Below, one piece after another: positions 35,721 to 47,974 of a stretch of DNA of 64,000 nt. This DNA is from Todiramphus chloris collaris. Its lineage: Eukaryota > Chordata > Aves > Coraciiformes > Alcedinidae. Each line of letters opens with the position of its first letter. Position 1 is the first letter of the stretch. The stretch is from positions 14,887,065-14,951,064 of the forward strand of contig JANVCC010000030.1 of the NCBI GenBank assembly GCA_025345505.1, read 5' to 3'. The notes below the pieces were generated by a model, which saw only the letters and a program-made list of their open reading frames with translations, was not told the DNA's origin and searched no databases. The translations under genes were made by a program, and so were the position numbers.

Positions 35721-38384
35721 TTCACTTTAAAGGTCTCTGCTAGCAACTTCTTTAAAGGAAACAATAAAGGTTGATGCCAGAGCTCTTCTTTTTGCTGGAA
35801 CTTTGTGCTTCTCTGCAGTGTCTATTTCTAGTTAAGAAAACCCTAGCAGTTGGCAAATAGGTGGCACATCACTCTTGTCTGGGAGTTCTGTACTAAAGAA
35901 TCTTTGCAGGTGGCACCCCGGATTTAGCAGAGACAAGAATAACAACTATTGCCATTCCTGACAATTCTGAGGTCTCCCAAACCTATTTGGAAAGTGCCAA
36001 AGTAGATTCTGTCAGGATAAGGTGTAGGTACTTTAGAAAGCCATTTTGTGTTTAACAGGTCTATATCAGCCCAAGGGGTCATCCACAAAATGCCATCCAT
36101 TGAGAGATGGTTTTCTTTCTCAAGTCTTAAATGCTCCTTCCCCTCTTGATACTTTCTGAAATACTTGCAGTGTTGCTGTTTGCCATCCTAGAGTGGAGCA
36201 GGGAAGAAACTCCTCCTGATCTTGAGTTAGTGAAAGTTAATGTGGCTGGAAGGAAAATGGCCATTTATACCAGTAAGAGAATGAAAAGCTGCTGGAGGAC
36301 CCAGCATCACCAAGAACTGCTATCAATATACTTCTCTCACTCATACTATTGTTATTCAACATGCCTGAAAAGACTTCCTGAAGAGATAATTTAGGTTAGA
36401 ATTACTGCAAGGCATCCACTTCCATGATGCTGTTGTGGCAAAGAATGTTTCTCACTGTTCTTCAAGGTTAGATCTGAACTCCTCGGGACCAACCCATTTT
36501 GCAGTTGACTGCTGCTCAGGCGAAGTCCACAACCAAAACCAACTTTCTGCTTTTGGAGGAAGTGACATTTCATGCAAGAAGTGAGAGTTGATCTTAGTGG
36601 AGCAGGTAAAGGCAGAAAAGAGTAGAGGAGATTTGAGTAAATGGCTTCCCCACTTGTAGAGACTGGTCTTGCTAAAACAATATCAAGATCTTCCAACCCA
36701 GAAGACAGCCGTTACCATGTGGCTGGAAGGCTTTCTTCCCAGACTTCGTTGAAATACCTTCTTGTTGCTAAATCCCAGGTTGAAGGTGCCAACTCTGCCT
36801 TTTATGTAGTCTTGTTGCAAGAGGCCAAACTGATGCTTCATTTCCTAGTGCTGGGTGATGTTTGCATATGCTCAGAGCCTCAGCCAGTCCCTTCTTCAAA
36901 GAATTTATGATTGGAACAGACCAGGCAAAGCAAGGATTAAGAAGCTCCTTTTCTCAAGCCAGTTCTAAACTGGTGTGGGTGCAGAGTAATCTACACTCAA
37001 AACCTGCTACTTTCCAGTTGCTGTGGACAGCATACACAGATTCCTGTAACAACAGAATCAATCATTTGACAAGAAGATACACTGTCAACAGGCTTTTTCC
37101 ACTTCTTTTGGGGATACAGTATCCTCAATACAGGCATCTTCTCTAATGTCTGCTCCCTAGGATCTATGCCATTGTACCAGATACGCTGTGAGTGAGATTC
37201 AGGGAGTTTTTGGCAGAAGACAGGAATCCAGATCTCTTGAGTTCCCCGAACACAAAAATTATTTTTGTGCACTCTTGCTTGGAGAATTATCCCTGCCATT
37301 GACATTTGCCTCCTGCTTTCATTTCTTGCCTTACTTTGGGAGGGGGATGTTAACTTTAAGGATAGGTGGCAGCTCTGCACTGTCATAATGGCAAGCTGAG
37401 TGTCTGAGCTGGGTTGTCTTCATGAAAAAATGACACCCAGATAATCGTCTCACAAGGAAATCAAGCTAGTTTGACACTGCAACTAAGTGGCTTTGGAAAA
37501 TAACTTCCAGAGCTACAGCTAATTTATGATTCTCTGGGAGTGTTCATTTGAGAGGGTCTCAAGCGCTTCCCAGATCTTCCATAGAACATAGTGTTCAGGT
37601 GCTGTAGTCTCTGTTTTGGAAATTGTCATTATTCAGGAGCAAAACTCTCACAAAAGTCCACTGAAATAATTTAAAAACTGAATGCACTTTACTTTTGAAA
37701 ATGTTAAGGCTATTAGTTAAGACTCCTAAACCACATAGACACTATCAGGGCTGTTTATATCAAGTTCATTTAGTTGTTGCCTTAGAGCTCTTCACAATAC
37801 AAACCAGCTTAGTTTAATGAGTGCAGTTCTGTGTTATTAGTTACCCCAAATCAGCTGGAAAAGCTGCTGGATTTTATTTCTGAAATGGAACTGAATATGC
37901 TCAATCTCCACAGGACAAGAGTGAAGAATCATTCTGTCAATTCTCTTCCTGCCAGCTGATGCCAGGGTCAGGGAAGTAGGTCACACCTTTCTGGTTTTGA
38001 GATGGAGCAATACTCATTTTAGACCAATTTGTTCTGAGCACGGAGCTCATCTGCTGGGTTGAACCAGGGCATTGTTGCTTTCTCTAGTGCATTGTTCTGC
38101 TCTCCCTCTAATTAGCTCCAAATGTTTCTTATGCCTGGAACACAGTGGTAGTGATGAATAATGGGCTCTCTTCTCTTAACCCTTCGACCCCTAATTTGGC
38201 TGTGCACTCCCACCTAGATGCTTTCACTTTCCTACATTCACCAGCACTGTGTCAGTCTGACAGCTGCCTGTATCAGACATGCTGCCCCATAACCTCCTCT
38301 CTCCTGTTCTGCAAATTGAGTAGGAGAGCGTAGGAGTATGGTCTTGGCTTCAGCATTTAATTTTAAGGTGATGGTGTTTGCTCC
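35721..38384. other. Non-coding DNA
   Basis: Open frames up to 129 codons (36997-37386, minus) without domains. No repeat or exon was called. Confidence 0.45.
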
Positions 38385-38406
38385 TGTGTGTGTGTGTGTG
38401 AGTGTG
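38385..38406. repeat. (TG)n dinucleotide repeat
   Basis: (TG)8 uninterrupted, one A interruption, then two more units and a trailing fragment. Confidence 0.9.
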
Positions 38407-40059
38407 CATAAAGGTGCATCCCATATGCCATTGGCCCTGGAAAGGAGGAGAGCCACTGTCACTCCAAATCTTCTGCTCTGGACATGACCTGCCCAGAAAA
38501 GTGGTGCAACTTGTTGAATTGCAGAACTGATGTAGTTACAGGCTAGAGGAGGGAAAGCAGGCTGATGCTAGGAGTTCTAATTGCCGATTACTTTGGGTAA
38601 ACAGGAGTCCTCCTCAGATGTGGTTTCTTTATCAGGGGTATGCTGCAGACATTAGAGGGATCACGTGTGAGAGGATAATGTGAGAGTTCAAGCCTGAAGA
38701 AAAAAAGAATGACACCTTTGGGTTCTTAAACAGGATCGAGGTTAGTGAGAGGAGATGGGAAGACTTGCTGCAGATGAGTCATTGGAATGAATGCTTGGAG
38801 GAGATTGAACCAGGGCATATCTTGTCCTGCAAAGTACATTCTTATCACTCTCTCTTTTCACAGCAAATTGCCTTGCTTTAATTTAGTAGGATTTTTTTTT
38901 CCAATTCAGAAAACTGAGCTATCAGCCCAGCACGTTGAGCTTCCCCTCGCTATGGCAGGCAGGCAGACCTTTGGGACTCTGGCAGGTGTAGTCAGCTGGG
39001 CCAGCACTCCCATTTCAGCATAGATGGCCAGCGTCCCCTGCCTGGTCAGTGGTGCCATGTCTGTTGCGTCCATCCTGATTCCCAGTTAGCTCCCTCGGCT
39101 CACTGATGGCAGTCTGCTCACTGATGAAGGGTCTGCGAGTCCTTCCTCCACTGAGGAACACAAGCACCAAGTGCTGTGTGCTTCTGCTCTCCACCTCCTC
39201 TCTACCTGCCTTATTCCTGCACCAGCCCATGCTGCTTCTGCACAGAAATACCCCCAAGTTTTTGCAAAGGCCAATGCGTTGTCGCCACATTCTGTCTGGT
39301 TTATAACTGTCCAGGCTTGTAAAGCACTGACATTTGGTTAGGTTGCAAACAGTTTACAGCTGGAGTGGCCCTGCTCCGTGTCTCTGGTGAGAAAGGCTGA
39401 GCTTTTGTTTATGTCGGTGTTTGTCTGTCCTGCAGCGCACAAGGGATGGGCTGAGGCCGGGGATGTTTCAGTGGCACGGTGCTTTTGGGTGATTGAGTCA
39501 CAGTTCTGTGTCTGTGCAATACGCAACTCCCAAGGAGCTGTATCCACTATAAATTTCCTTTCCTTCACCAGACATCTCCCTGTGGTCTAGAACTGGGAAG
39601 GAAAAGGGTAGGCATTGCAGACATTACTTTCTGTGCTACGTGACCTTTGCGTGACTAACATCTCTGGAGGCTCAAAACATTGAAACTGGTCCATACCTCC
39701 ATCACTCTCACGTATCCGTTCCTGCCTGAGTCTGTTCTCAGCTGTACCACAGCCCAGGAGCCAGTACCACAGCTGGGATACAGAATGACCTGTCGGCCCC
39801 TCACAGTTGGGTTAGAGAACAGGTTTGGTTTTTTTTTAGGCTCATGCTCTTTTTCTTTGAAGAGACAGGTAATGACTGAGCACCAGAAACAGCCCCATTA
39901 TCCAAAGGCCACCTCTGCTCTTCGTGTGGCAGAGTCCTCAGAGCCGCTGTTACTGCTGCATCGGCACAGCCTCTAAAGTGAGTGTGAAAAGGTGGGAATC
40001 AGCCCCTACAGCTGAAAGACAATTCTCTGAGGCAAGAACCTTGATATTTGTAGACTGTA
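38407..40059. other. Non-coding DNA
   Basis: Somewhat richer in GC around 38.9-39.5 kb, with overlapping short frames on both strands. No domain, repeat or splice-bounded exon is recognised. Confidence 0.45.
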
Positions 40060-40565
40060 ATTACAAGAAAAGACCATGCTGCTAATCTAGTCTCACCTTC
40101 TGCCTCATTCAGATGAGACCTGTACCCGTAATGTCTGCATCAAGGCTAATAATTCATTGTTAAGCTACAGCACATATTTTAGGAAGACAGCAAATCTTGT
40201 TTTAAGAGCTCCAAGGGTGGAGAATAAAACTCTCCCTTACATGATTTGTTCAAGTGATTAACTACTGGCATTATTGCAGATTTGAAGTTTAAAATGCTTG
40301 TTTTATTTCCAGTTTTATTTTATCCAGCTTTTACTTTGAGCTTCTGGATCTAGTTACAGTTTTGTTTGTTAGATTCTTGGAGTCCTTTAGCATCTCTCAT
40401 AGTCCCTCACTGAGAAATGTTAATAGATTTAGATCAAATCACCTCCAAACCTTCCCTTCAGTAAGCCAAATACATCAGGCTGCTGAAGTCTTTCCATCTC
40501 CCTTCCTTGCTCTCTGCAACATCTGAATTGAATGATGGGTTATGTTGGATCAGTCATCTGTTCAG
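40060..40565 (-). repeat. CR1 LINE 3' end relic, minus strand
   Basis: About 500 bases follow the reverse complement of the CR1 3' region continuously. First comes the terminal motif 'AGACCATGCTGCTAATCTAG' then TCTCACCTTCTGC (cf. GGACCATTGTGATCATCTAGTCTGACCTCCTG). It continues with 'AGCACATATTTTAGGAAGAC' and AGCAAATCTTGTTTTAAGAGCTCC, 'GGTGGAGAATAAAACTCTCC', TGGATCTAGTTACAGTTTTGTTTGTTAGATT, 'AGATCAAATCACCTCCAAAC' with CTTCCCTTCAGTAAGCCAAAT, and finally 'CAACATCTGAATTGAATGAT' with GGG. Each block matches the corresponding block of the crocodilian/turtle/bird CR1 group in order. It is an inactive, old, 5'-truncated copy. Confidence 0.75.
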
Positions 40566-40689
40566 AGCGGCATCTCACCACCTATTTGGTGATGCTTAAA
40601 TACACGCCGTTAGAAGCACTTCTTTTACTTGTGGCTGTTTTCTAGACCAAAACCATCTGTGAACATTTTCCACTGACTAACCCAGCCGA
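40566..40689. other. Spacer between CR1 relic and CpG island
   Basis: About 120 bases of ordinary composition with nothing recognised. Confidence 0.4.
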
Positions 40690-40930
40690 ACTAAAACCCG
40701 GAGCCGACGGCAGGCGCTACCTGACAGATGCTGCTGCTGCCCCCGGGGGTCGAGAGAGTCTCGGCCGGGGCTGGGGCTGCCCCGGGGGCCTCTCGCTGCT
40801 CCTGGGAGAGTCGCGGCGCCGCCCGGGACCGGAGCTCACCGGGGAGCCGCGGCTCCCGCCCGGGGAAACACAACTTCGCATTTATTTTTTTCACCCGTTC
40901 TTCGCAACCAGCTCCTCGCCTCGAGTTGTT
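40690..40930. promoter_or_regulatory. Compact CpG island, probable promoter or alternative first exon
   Basis: Roughly 240 bases of about 70% G+C with around 30 CpG dinucleotides by hand count, rising abruptly from AT-rich flanks. It contains GC-box-like runs (CCCCGGGGG, CCGGGGCTGGGG, CCGCCCGGG). On the minus strand a strong donor CTGTCAG|GTAGCG is present (last exon base 40721), and a second donor-like CCCCG|GTGAGC lies further upstream. CpG islands of this kind mark vertebrate promoters; a minus-strand transcript with an untranslated first exon would fit. No TATA box is visible. Confidence 0.6.
40721..40930 (-). other. Candidate first (probably untranslated) exon, minus strand
   Basis: Reading from the CpG island on the minus strand, the sequence ends at the donor CATCTGTCAG|GTAGCG. 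The minus frame covering it stays open, but it contains no ATG between the island edge and the donor, so if transcribed it is more likely 5'UTR than coding. The transcription start is not defined by any motif; the upper boundary given is simply the island edge. Inference only. Confidence 0.25.
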
Positions 40931-43157
40931 TGGGGTTGCTTTTTTTTTTTTTCTTTTGGTCGCTTGTTTGCTATTGCCCTCTCGTGGCAATAGGATAGTC
41001 TGGGGCTTGGCTTCCCTAGCTTTGTTTTCTGCTTGTTTTCCACCGCTTATTACTCTGGGGCAATGGTCTTGTTGATGCGATGGATTTCAATAGTATTATT
41101 TACCAGGATTTTAATACTCAGCTTCATTATTTAGAGCTTTCTGCTACATGGGAAACAAAAATTTGGTCCCTGGACTCTATAACTAATGTCCTGCCGTGCC
41201 TGAAAGTAGAATAGCCTTTCCTGCTCATCGCAACATTTTGACAACAGAAACTGCAGCAAATGTTACCATTTCAGGCTGGAAATAAGTCAGTCCTGCAGAG
41301 TCTGAAATCTGAAGTGAACTTTGTGTATATTGCCAGCACCCGCCAGTCTGGTGCGTGAACTTCTGCTAAAATAGAAATACTGCCTTTCTACTATTTGTAT
41401 TTCTATCTGAAGTGTTTGTTTTTATCATAAAGAGTAAACTATTTAAAGCACACTCCCTTCAAATCAATCATTTCTTTTTGTTAGACAAGACAAATCATTT
41501 ATTGAGCAATGCTGGCTAATCAGTCTGTCTTCTTACAGAGATCCTAGAAGATGGTTTATTAATGAGACCTACATTTTTTTTTTCCCCACCCCCCCTGGTT
41601 GTAATGCAGGGAGATCTTAATAAGCAATGAATTGCTGTGTCTGCAATCACTTTTGAGAGGTTTAAAAGGAAAATAATAATAATACTACAACTAATATGAT
41701 TGCTCTCCCTACACTGCCATCCGGTGGATGCAAAATTCATTTCCTTTTGTAAATGGAAAGAGAAATTCTCCTGCTGATATCACAGCTTGCAAACTTGCAC
41801 CAAGCTGGCTCACACTTGTAATGCAATTTCCAGACCAGCGAGGAAAATGTTGTTTATTCTTTAATTTTAGTTGTTTCATATTAGAGAAAGAAGCTTTCCA
41901 GTCTCTCATCTACAAAAAAAACCACCCTCTGTCCTGGAATGGGAAGTAAACCTGTCTGGATCTTGGAAAAGGTCTTTGAAAACCTCCCAGACTCCCTGCT
42001 CTCAGTATCTGGCACGGGCAGCCCAAGCCCCTGAGCAGTGCTACTCCGGATGCTTTTGGAAAATGAAGGTTGAGCTCCTATTTTGATTTTCAGATAATCA
42101 GTGTGTGGGCTAGAAAAAACAGAGCCTATGGTCAGCACTGCATTTTTGGTTTGGGGTTGAGAGGCACCAGGACAGGGGTTAACCCTTTGCTTTTCCCCCC
42201 CTAGGACTGATGACTGAAATAATCAGGAGTAAGGTGTGGTGCTCACAGCCTCCTACTTGCTGGTCTGCAAATGGGATTTCACCACACTGAGCTGCTTCCC
42301 AGTGCAGCAAATTTGCTAACCATCATTGACCGTTTTGACCACTTCACCATCCCAGAGAAACATGGAGAAGTGAGAACTGGGAATGAAGGGAGGTAACGTG
42401 AGAGACCAGGTCCCTTTGCTGAGCACACAGCTGTTGGGGCTCCATCACTGCCTGCATTTTTCTCTGTTTCTGGATCCTACGTGAATCAATCCAACAGCTG
42501 CAGCAAGAAGTTTTTCTGCAGGAGGGCTGTGGGAATGGAGCAGGACTCAACCCAGGGAGCTGAGCTGGAAGGACCAACTCTGGCATTTTGGCTGCTGCAG
42601 GTGGGCCAGGTAATTACCAGGAAGTGGCATCCATCCCCTGGAGACACCAAGGCCCATGCTTGGCATCGTGCCAGTCCTTACATGGGAGCCTTGGGTTTTT
42701 CTCTAGAGTGTGCTAGTTCTCCAGAGGGGCTCTGTAGTGGAATATTGGTGTCCAGCAATGTCCCACTCTGGATGTGGGAAGTCCTGCTACCTCACAGCAC
42801 TTCCAGCACGTTCCAGTTCTGAGTCGTTCCCTTGCCTGTTTATTTTTGGTATTTATTTATTTACCACCGAGATGTTGGCCTAGAGCAGGCTGGCTGTGCC
42901 GAACTCCTTCGGTGGCCTGGTGGCCACTGCCAGCTCTGTCAAAGTCCCACAGCATCGGGAGAGTTTCCACCCGAAGCCGAGGGGGAGAGAGGTCGGGTTC
43001 CTGTGAGAGCAATGCCACCGCAATCTCCCATCAAAAGCATGCTTGGCTCTAGGTAATGAGTGCAGTAGTGCAGGGTAAACTACTTTCACCCTCCCCACAG
43101 AGCCCCCGGCTCCCAGCTCTCTCCCTGAGCTGGCTGGGGAGGTGGAAGGAGGTTGAG
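40931..43157. other. Non-coding DNA, possible conserved element at 41.45-41.72 kb
   Basis: A T-run follows the island (about 40940-40952). The stretch 41450-41720 is AT-rich and lacks repeat signatures; motifs such as CTAATCAG, TTATTAATGAG and AATAAGCAATGAATTGC recall homeodomain-rich conserved non-coding elements, but this cannot be verified here. The remainder is unremarkable. Confidence 0.4.
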
Positions 43158-43285
43158 GCATATCCTTTGCTGTAATTATATCCTGTTGCTAGAGATATTG
43201 TACTCTGCTTAAAGAAATCATCATAATACAGCCTCCCGGAGAAGGTAATTACTGTGCATCTTATGAATGGCTGCATATGAATGTC
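43158..43285. promoter_or_regulatory. Possible conserved non-coding element
   Basis: The stretch contains a dense series of AT-core sites without any repeat signature: CTGTAATTATATCC, AAATCATCATAATAC, GGTAATTACTG and GCATATGAATG (POU/homeodomain-like). This texture is typical of vertebrate developmental enhancers. It is a pattern impression only; conservation is not known. Confidence 0.22.
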
Positions 43286-43425
43286 TGCTCAAGCTGCTGT
43301 CAGCAGCAAGTTTCAACACATCTTACATACCAGGCATTTTACAGCCTTAGTTTTATTTGTTTTCATCACCCCTTGCCTTGTGCTTTATTTTTCATTAATG
43401 GATTTGAGGTTTTTGTTTGTGTTGG
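43286..43425. other. Non-coding DNA
   Basis: No feature seen. Confidence 0.4.
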
Positions 43426-43474
43426 TTTTCTTTTTCTCTTTCTGTTTCTCTCTCTTTTTTTTTTTTTTTTCCCC
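43426..43474. repeat. Polypyrimidine (CT/T) tract
   Basis: TTTTCTTTTTCTC units run into an uninterrupted stretch of 16-17 T residues, then CCCC. The K/E/R-rich minus-strand frame across it is an artefact. Confidence 0.85.
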
Positions 43475-44650
43475 TAAGAGGCCAGAGTTCATGTCTTTGA
43501 TGGAGCTTTTGGGTGGTGGCCACAGCTTTTATTTGCTGTATTTCCATTGCTTTGTGGTGGCTTGAGGGGAACTGTCTGGAAGATGCTGTTTCCGAGCAGT
43601 TCCCATATGGTAGCATCTAAGTGGGCTCTAGTTTTCTAGTCTTAGCCCAGAAAAAATGGATCATACCGCTCTTGACAAAAACTAGTGTCACTCTACCTCT
43701 AGCATAACTGCAGATTTAAGCCCATGAGACAACTTAATTTTCCTGTTCTACTTTCACAGTTTCTCTCTTGTACTAAGAAAGAGTTGGCAACTATCCCACC
43801 TGCTCCCAAACAGGGTTGTCAGACCTTTGAGCTTTCTGAAGCAAATCTCTCTTCTGCCACTGGCACCGATGACCTTCCCTGCCTTGGTTAACAATCAGCA
43901 GATGTGTCACTGTAGTGTGGATAAAGTTTTGGAGAATCACAACCTGGTTATGCTGCACATGGAGATTGCCATATAACTGGCTTCAGAGCCACATCCCTTG
44001 GCTTTGCAGGGATGTTTGACCTAAAGCAATGGGGAGTGCCGATAGAACCCTGGTTTGTCACAGCAGGAGAGATCCGGCTACTCTTCCTTTCTCAAAGGTC
44101 ACTCATGTTTGCCTTTCCCCAGCAGTATGTGTGGTAATCTGGCCTCGTGTTGTGCATGTAGAGCTGCAGTGTGTGATTGTGACACCCTGCGTGGCTGTAA
44201 AAACATCTTGTCCGTCTCCTGCCCAGCTCCAGGGAGGATTTGAAACGGCTGCTTGGATTCATTCCTTGTGCAAATGGCTGGGACTTGCTCTTGCAATGCT
44301 GAAGCTGAACTGTTTTGATGATTTGTTGTGTTTGTGGCCAGGCTTCTGTGCACCCCGAGCATCCGCTGTGCTGCTTCCAGAGGTGGCTCCATCCTGGTGC
44401 TGTGCAGAGCACCGTGTCCGTCTCTCCCTGTGATTCCTGGTGAAGTGTGAAAGGCAGCCTGGATCCTGGAGGATGGAAGGTGCTGTAATAAATGTGAGCT
44501 CATAATGCTGTTGTTAAAAATAACCGGAGCTAAATTAAAATGAAAAATCCATTTTATTCAGCCCTACCCCAAGGGGGAAATGGACATGAGGAATTGGGCA
44601 ATCCTTCTGTAAGTTCTTTTTCTTTAGACTATATTTAAACCGCACTGAAA
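43475..44650. other. Non-coding DNA
   Basis: Overlapping frames at 44029-44503 on both strands reach 134 codons, with no domain recognised. No repeat was called. Confidence 0.45.
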
Positions 44651-44740
44651 GCCAGATTCTCAGCTGGTGTCAATTGTTGTTGACTTCAGTGGAGTGAAGC
44701 TGGTTTACACAAGTTGAGGCTGCTAAATGCCAGCATCTGG
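44651..44740. repeat. Palindromic element relic of archosaur/turtle type
   Basis: Left arm 'GCCAGATTCTCAGCTGGTGT' CAA and right arm TTTACACAAGTTGAGG...ATCTGG are imperfect inverted repeats around a centre containing 'GTTGACTTCAGTGGAGTGAA'. They closely follow the familiar hairpin repeat (CAGATCCTCAGCTGGTGTAAATC ... CATTGACTTCAATGG ... GATTTACACCAGCTGAGGATCTGG). A 15-base insertion or divergence interrupts the right arm before ATCTGG. Probably a non-autonomous DNA-transposon or foldback derivative; the family name is not certain to me. Confidence 0.55.
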
Positions 44741-45956
44741 ATGAAGCTGAGACACAGCTGCAATTACTTTTGCAGAAACATCCAGTCTGAAGCTGGTTTA
44801 AAAGCTCTGAGCCCTCCTGGGTGCTTGAGCCATCAGCACTCTGATTCAGCAGCTTTTCTGGGATGTGAAGGGTTATGAAAGGACCTTTACTCAGGTTAAA
44901 ATTGGCTCTAATCTCAGCTGGGTTCTGCAAGTCTTGTGTCTGTCATTCTGTTGTAATCACTGCTTTAGCTGGGCTCCTCTGAAAAACTCTGCAAAACCTT
45001 TTTACTTGCTGCTTCACCAGCATCATCTCCTGTCTAGACACTCTAATTATGAGAAGCAGGGAGCGTACAGCGTGATGTGTAGATAACCTTGGATAACTCC
45101 AAGGCAACCGTGTGCTGCTTCCATCCCTCCCCTGACTGCCCTTGGAACTAGTTTTGCCAATTTGTTGGCTGCTTCAACATGAAGATTAGCAAAGTGGGGA
45201 CTGTACAGCGCTACCTGGGCCATATTCAAGTGAATTTGCCTTCAGAAGCAAGTGCTCTGAGCCATCGAAATTGATAGGCAACCCACCCTAGACTGCAGTG
45301 GTATCTAGGTTTACCTAGATCTTACCTACTTCTGGTTTCCTGCATGCCCCAAAACTCTGGATTAAAGACGTAAGCAACCTCCCCTCTCACCACTACCAGC
45401 AGAATGTGTAAAATCTGTAAGCTGCTTTGAGTATTTTTTGTGTGCTTATTCTATCCATTCTAATTCTGTTCCTATCCATGGACTTGTGTTTGATTTTCAC
45501 CAGCATAGACTGTATCCAAACTCAATCTCTATTTCAGCTATGTCCTTTATATAAGAGCTTTTAAAACTACTGATTTACCAGGAGACCATCAAATAATCAA
45601 TACATATAAAACACTGGAATGCATTTGCTCAACTCAGTTGATCTCCACAGTGTGCCACCTCCAGGAGTTTGTAATGAAAGGGGGGAAAACCCTATACTTA
45701 TTTTTCTATTGTCCTTCTTTAATGTGTCATCTTTCCTGATTCTTTTGCTGTAGCTGGTACCAAAGAGAATTGTCCGTGATACTTAGCAAGGCCCCTGGGA
45801 TTCAGGCTGTTTCCCAAGTCTCTGCACTAGCCCTGGGGTGCCACGCGGGTTTACATGGATCTCTGCAGGAGCTGGGGCATGTGAGAATAATCTGTTCTCT
45901 GTATCTTGATTCCAAGTCAATGTGCTTTGAAGTGATTATAGGGAGGGCTTTTGCTG
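44741..45956. other. Non-coding DNA
   Basis: No gene or repeat recognised. Confidence 0.45.
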
Positions 45957-46003
45957 CTTTTTTTTTTTCTTTTTCTCTTCTTCTTCTCTCTTCTTCTCTC
46001 TTG
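45957..46003. repeat. Polypyrimidine (TTC/CT) tract
   Basis: T run followed by irregular CTT/TTC/TCTC units, pure pyrimidine on the plus strand. Confidence 0.85.
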
Positions 46004-47974
46004 AAAAGTGCCATGCTGATCCATGGGGGGAATGTCATCAAGCAGCTTGCTTCTGCTCTGTGGGAGGCACCTTTTGTGCTCCTCCTGGCAGTGACATGGG
46101 TGAGCTGACGCTCTGGGACATGCATTTAGGTTGCAGCTCTTTATAGTCTGTATCAAAAAGCCTCTTTTTATGGGTCCTGGTGATTGAAACATGCCATAAG
46201 CACGGACATCTTGAAAGAAGTTGGTACTAGAGCCAGTTAATGGGTGACCTGCATAAATCTCCCAGCTTTGGGCTCTGACAGGAGCTGCTGAGTTCAAGCT
46301 GCACAGTGCTGCTTCTTTGGGAAAAAGTGCTCAGGTTTAACTAGAGACTGTTTCTTAACTGGTGGAACTCTGAGTACTCTTCTTTCAGTATAAGGCTGGG
46401 TTTTCATCTTAATTCACTTAAGACACATTGAAGCATACCCTTATAAAAAGCCGCATTTGGTGGCTGATGTACTGAAAGAGTGGAACTCAAATCTTGAGCC
46501 CCTGAAGCCAAACTGCAGGTGGGATTTCTGGCCCAGTCTAAGAGGGATTGTCCTTGGCCTGCATCCAGCCAAACCTGAGACTCCAGATACATCTGTGGCT
46601 CTAGGACTCCTGAAGGAGGTGGTCCCCTATGTCAGGAATCATCAGAGTCAAGGTCAGGCCAGGTCACAGCCCTGCGTGGAAATGGGAAATTTGTCTTACC
46701 CCTCCCCAGCCCTTTCAATTCTCAGGCTAGTGGTCTGCACTGGCTGAGGATAAGTTTTGGGCCAATTTGTTGGACACTTGTTCAAGCAGAATGAGTGCTT
46801 GCACATGAACCCAACGACAAAGGAAGCTCCGTGTGAAGAAAGCACAGTTTATAACACACAAAGCACAGTAGCACAGTTCTCTTCCCTTTTTTTTGTTCTT
46901 TATCACCGCATCATCATGTTGCTGGGAATGAATGCACAGACATTGTGTTGGAATGGCTTCCTGCACCTGATACAGCTCTCAACCAGCCCATAACCAGCTC
47001 TCAGGCATAGATGGCTAACGGGGCCATCTAATCCCTTTTCCCTACGTCAACTGGATGATCCTTTGTACCTTTTGCACTGCACCGCTGTGAAACCTGCAGC
47101 AATAGGGGGAAGCTGGTTGACATATAATTGTGACAGCTGTAGGAAGACTAGATTTGTACTGATGGTTTGAAGGTAAAGCTGCCACGCTGAGTATACATTG
47201 AAATTCCCACTGTGGTTATTTTACTCCTGTCTTTGCTGGGGCATGTTTCCACAGAGTGTACTAGAGCAGATTTTGCACCAATGTGTTGTTCCTTTGCTAG
47301 TGTACTTTTTATTTTTTGATGTAAACTAGCCATGAGATTGTTTACGTTGGCACAGGGATGTGTGTACTTTCGAAGATGCAAGGAATTTAGTTACCAGGGG
47401 GTTGTGGTGGTGGGAGACTTTAGGACAGGGGTTTCTTAATATTTGTTGCCTCTGTAGTTTCCTTTGTTATTCACCGGCTGAAGAAGGGTGGGTTTCCATC
47501 ACAGGGAGAAGAATGACAGCACAAGACTGAGATGCATTTTGCACAGTAGGAAAATAAATGTTATTTGGACTTGAGCTGTCGTTTCATGGGCACCTTTGTA
47601 GAAGTGGGACTCCCACTTTCTAGGCCTGATGGAGGTACAAAAGGACTGTGGAGTCCTTGCACATTGGCCTGGCTCTGTCCCCTGGACTCCTCCTCAGCCC
47701 TGTGGGCATCAGCAGATCTGCAAGACATCTGTGATGGCATTGCCATGTTGCTGCACAGCAAAAGGAGGGAAATCTTCACAAGGTGTGTGCCCAAGAGCTG
47801 ACTGGGGTGGGGTGAAGCCATCACTGTGCCAACCAGCATGTCCTCTTGATGTTAATGAGTTTAAGCACAGCTCTCTGTTGAGGTGAGAAAGGGCTGTTGT
47901 CCTCAATGGAGAACTGAATCACAGAGTGGAGAAGATAGGGCCCATTGATGGTCTCACAGAGGGTGTCCAAAGGA
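46004..47974. other. Non-coding DNA
   Basis: Short open frames only; nothing recognised. Confidence 0.45.
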
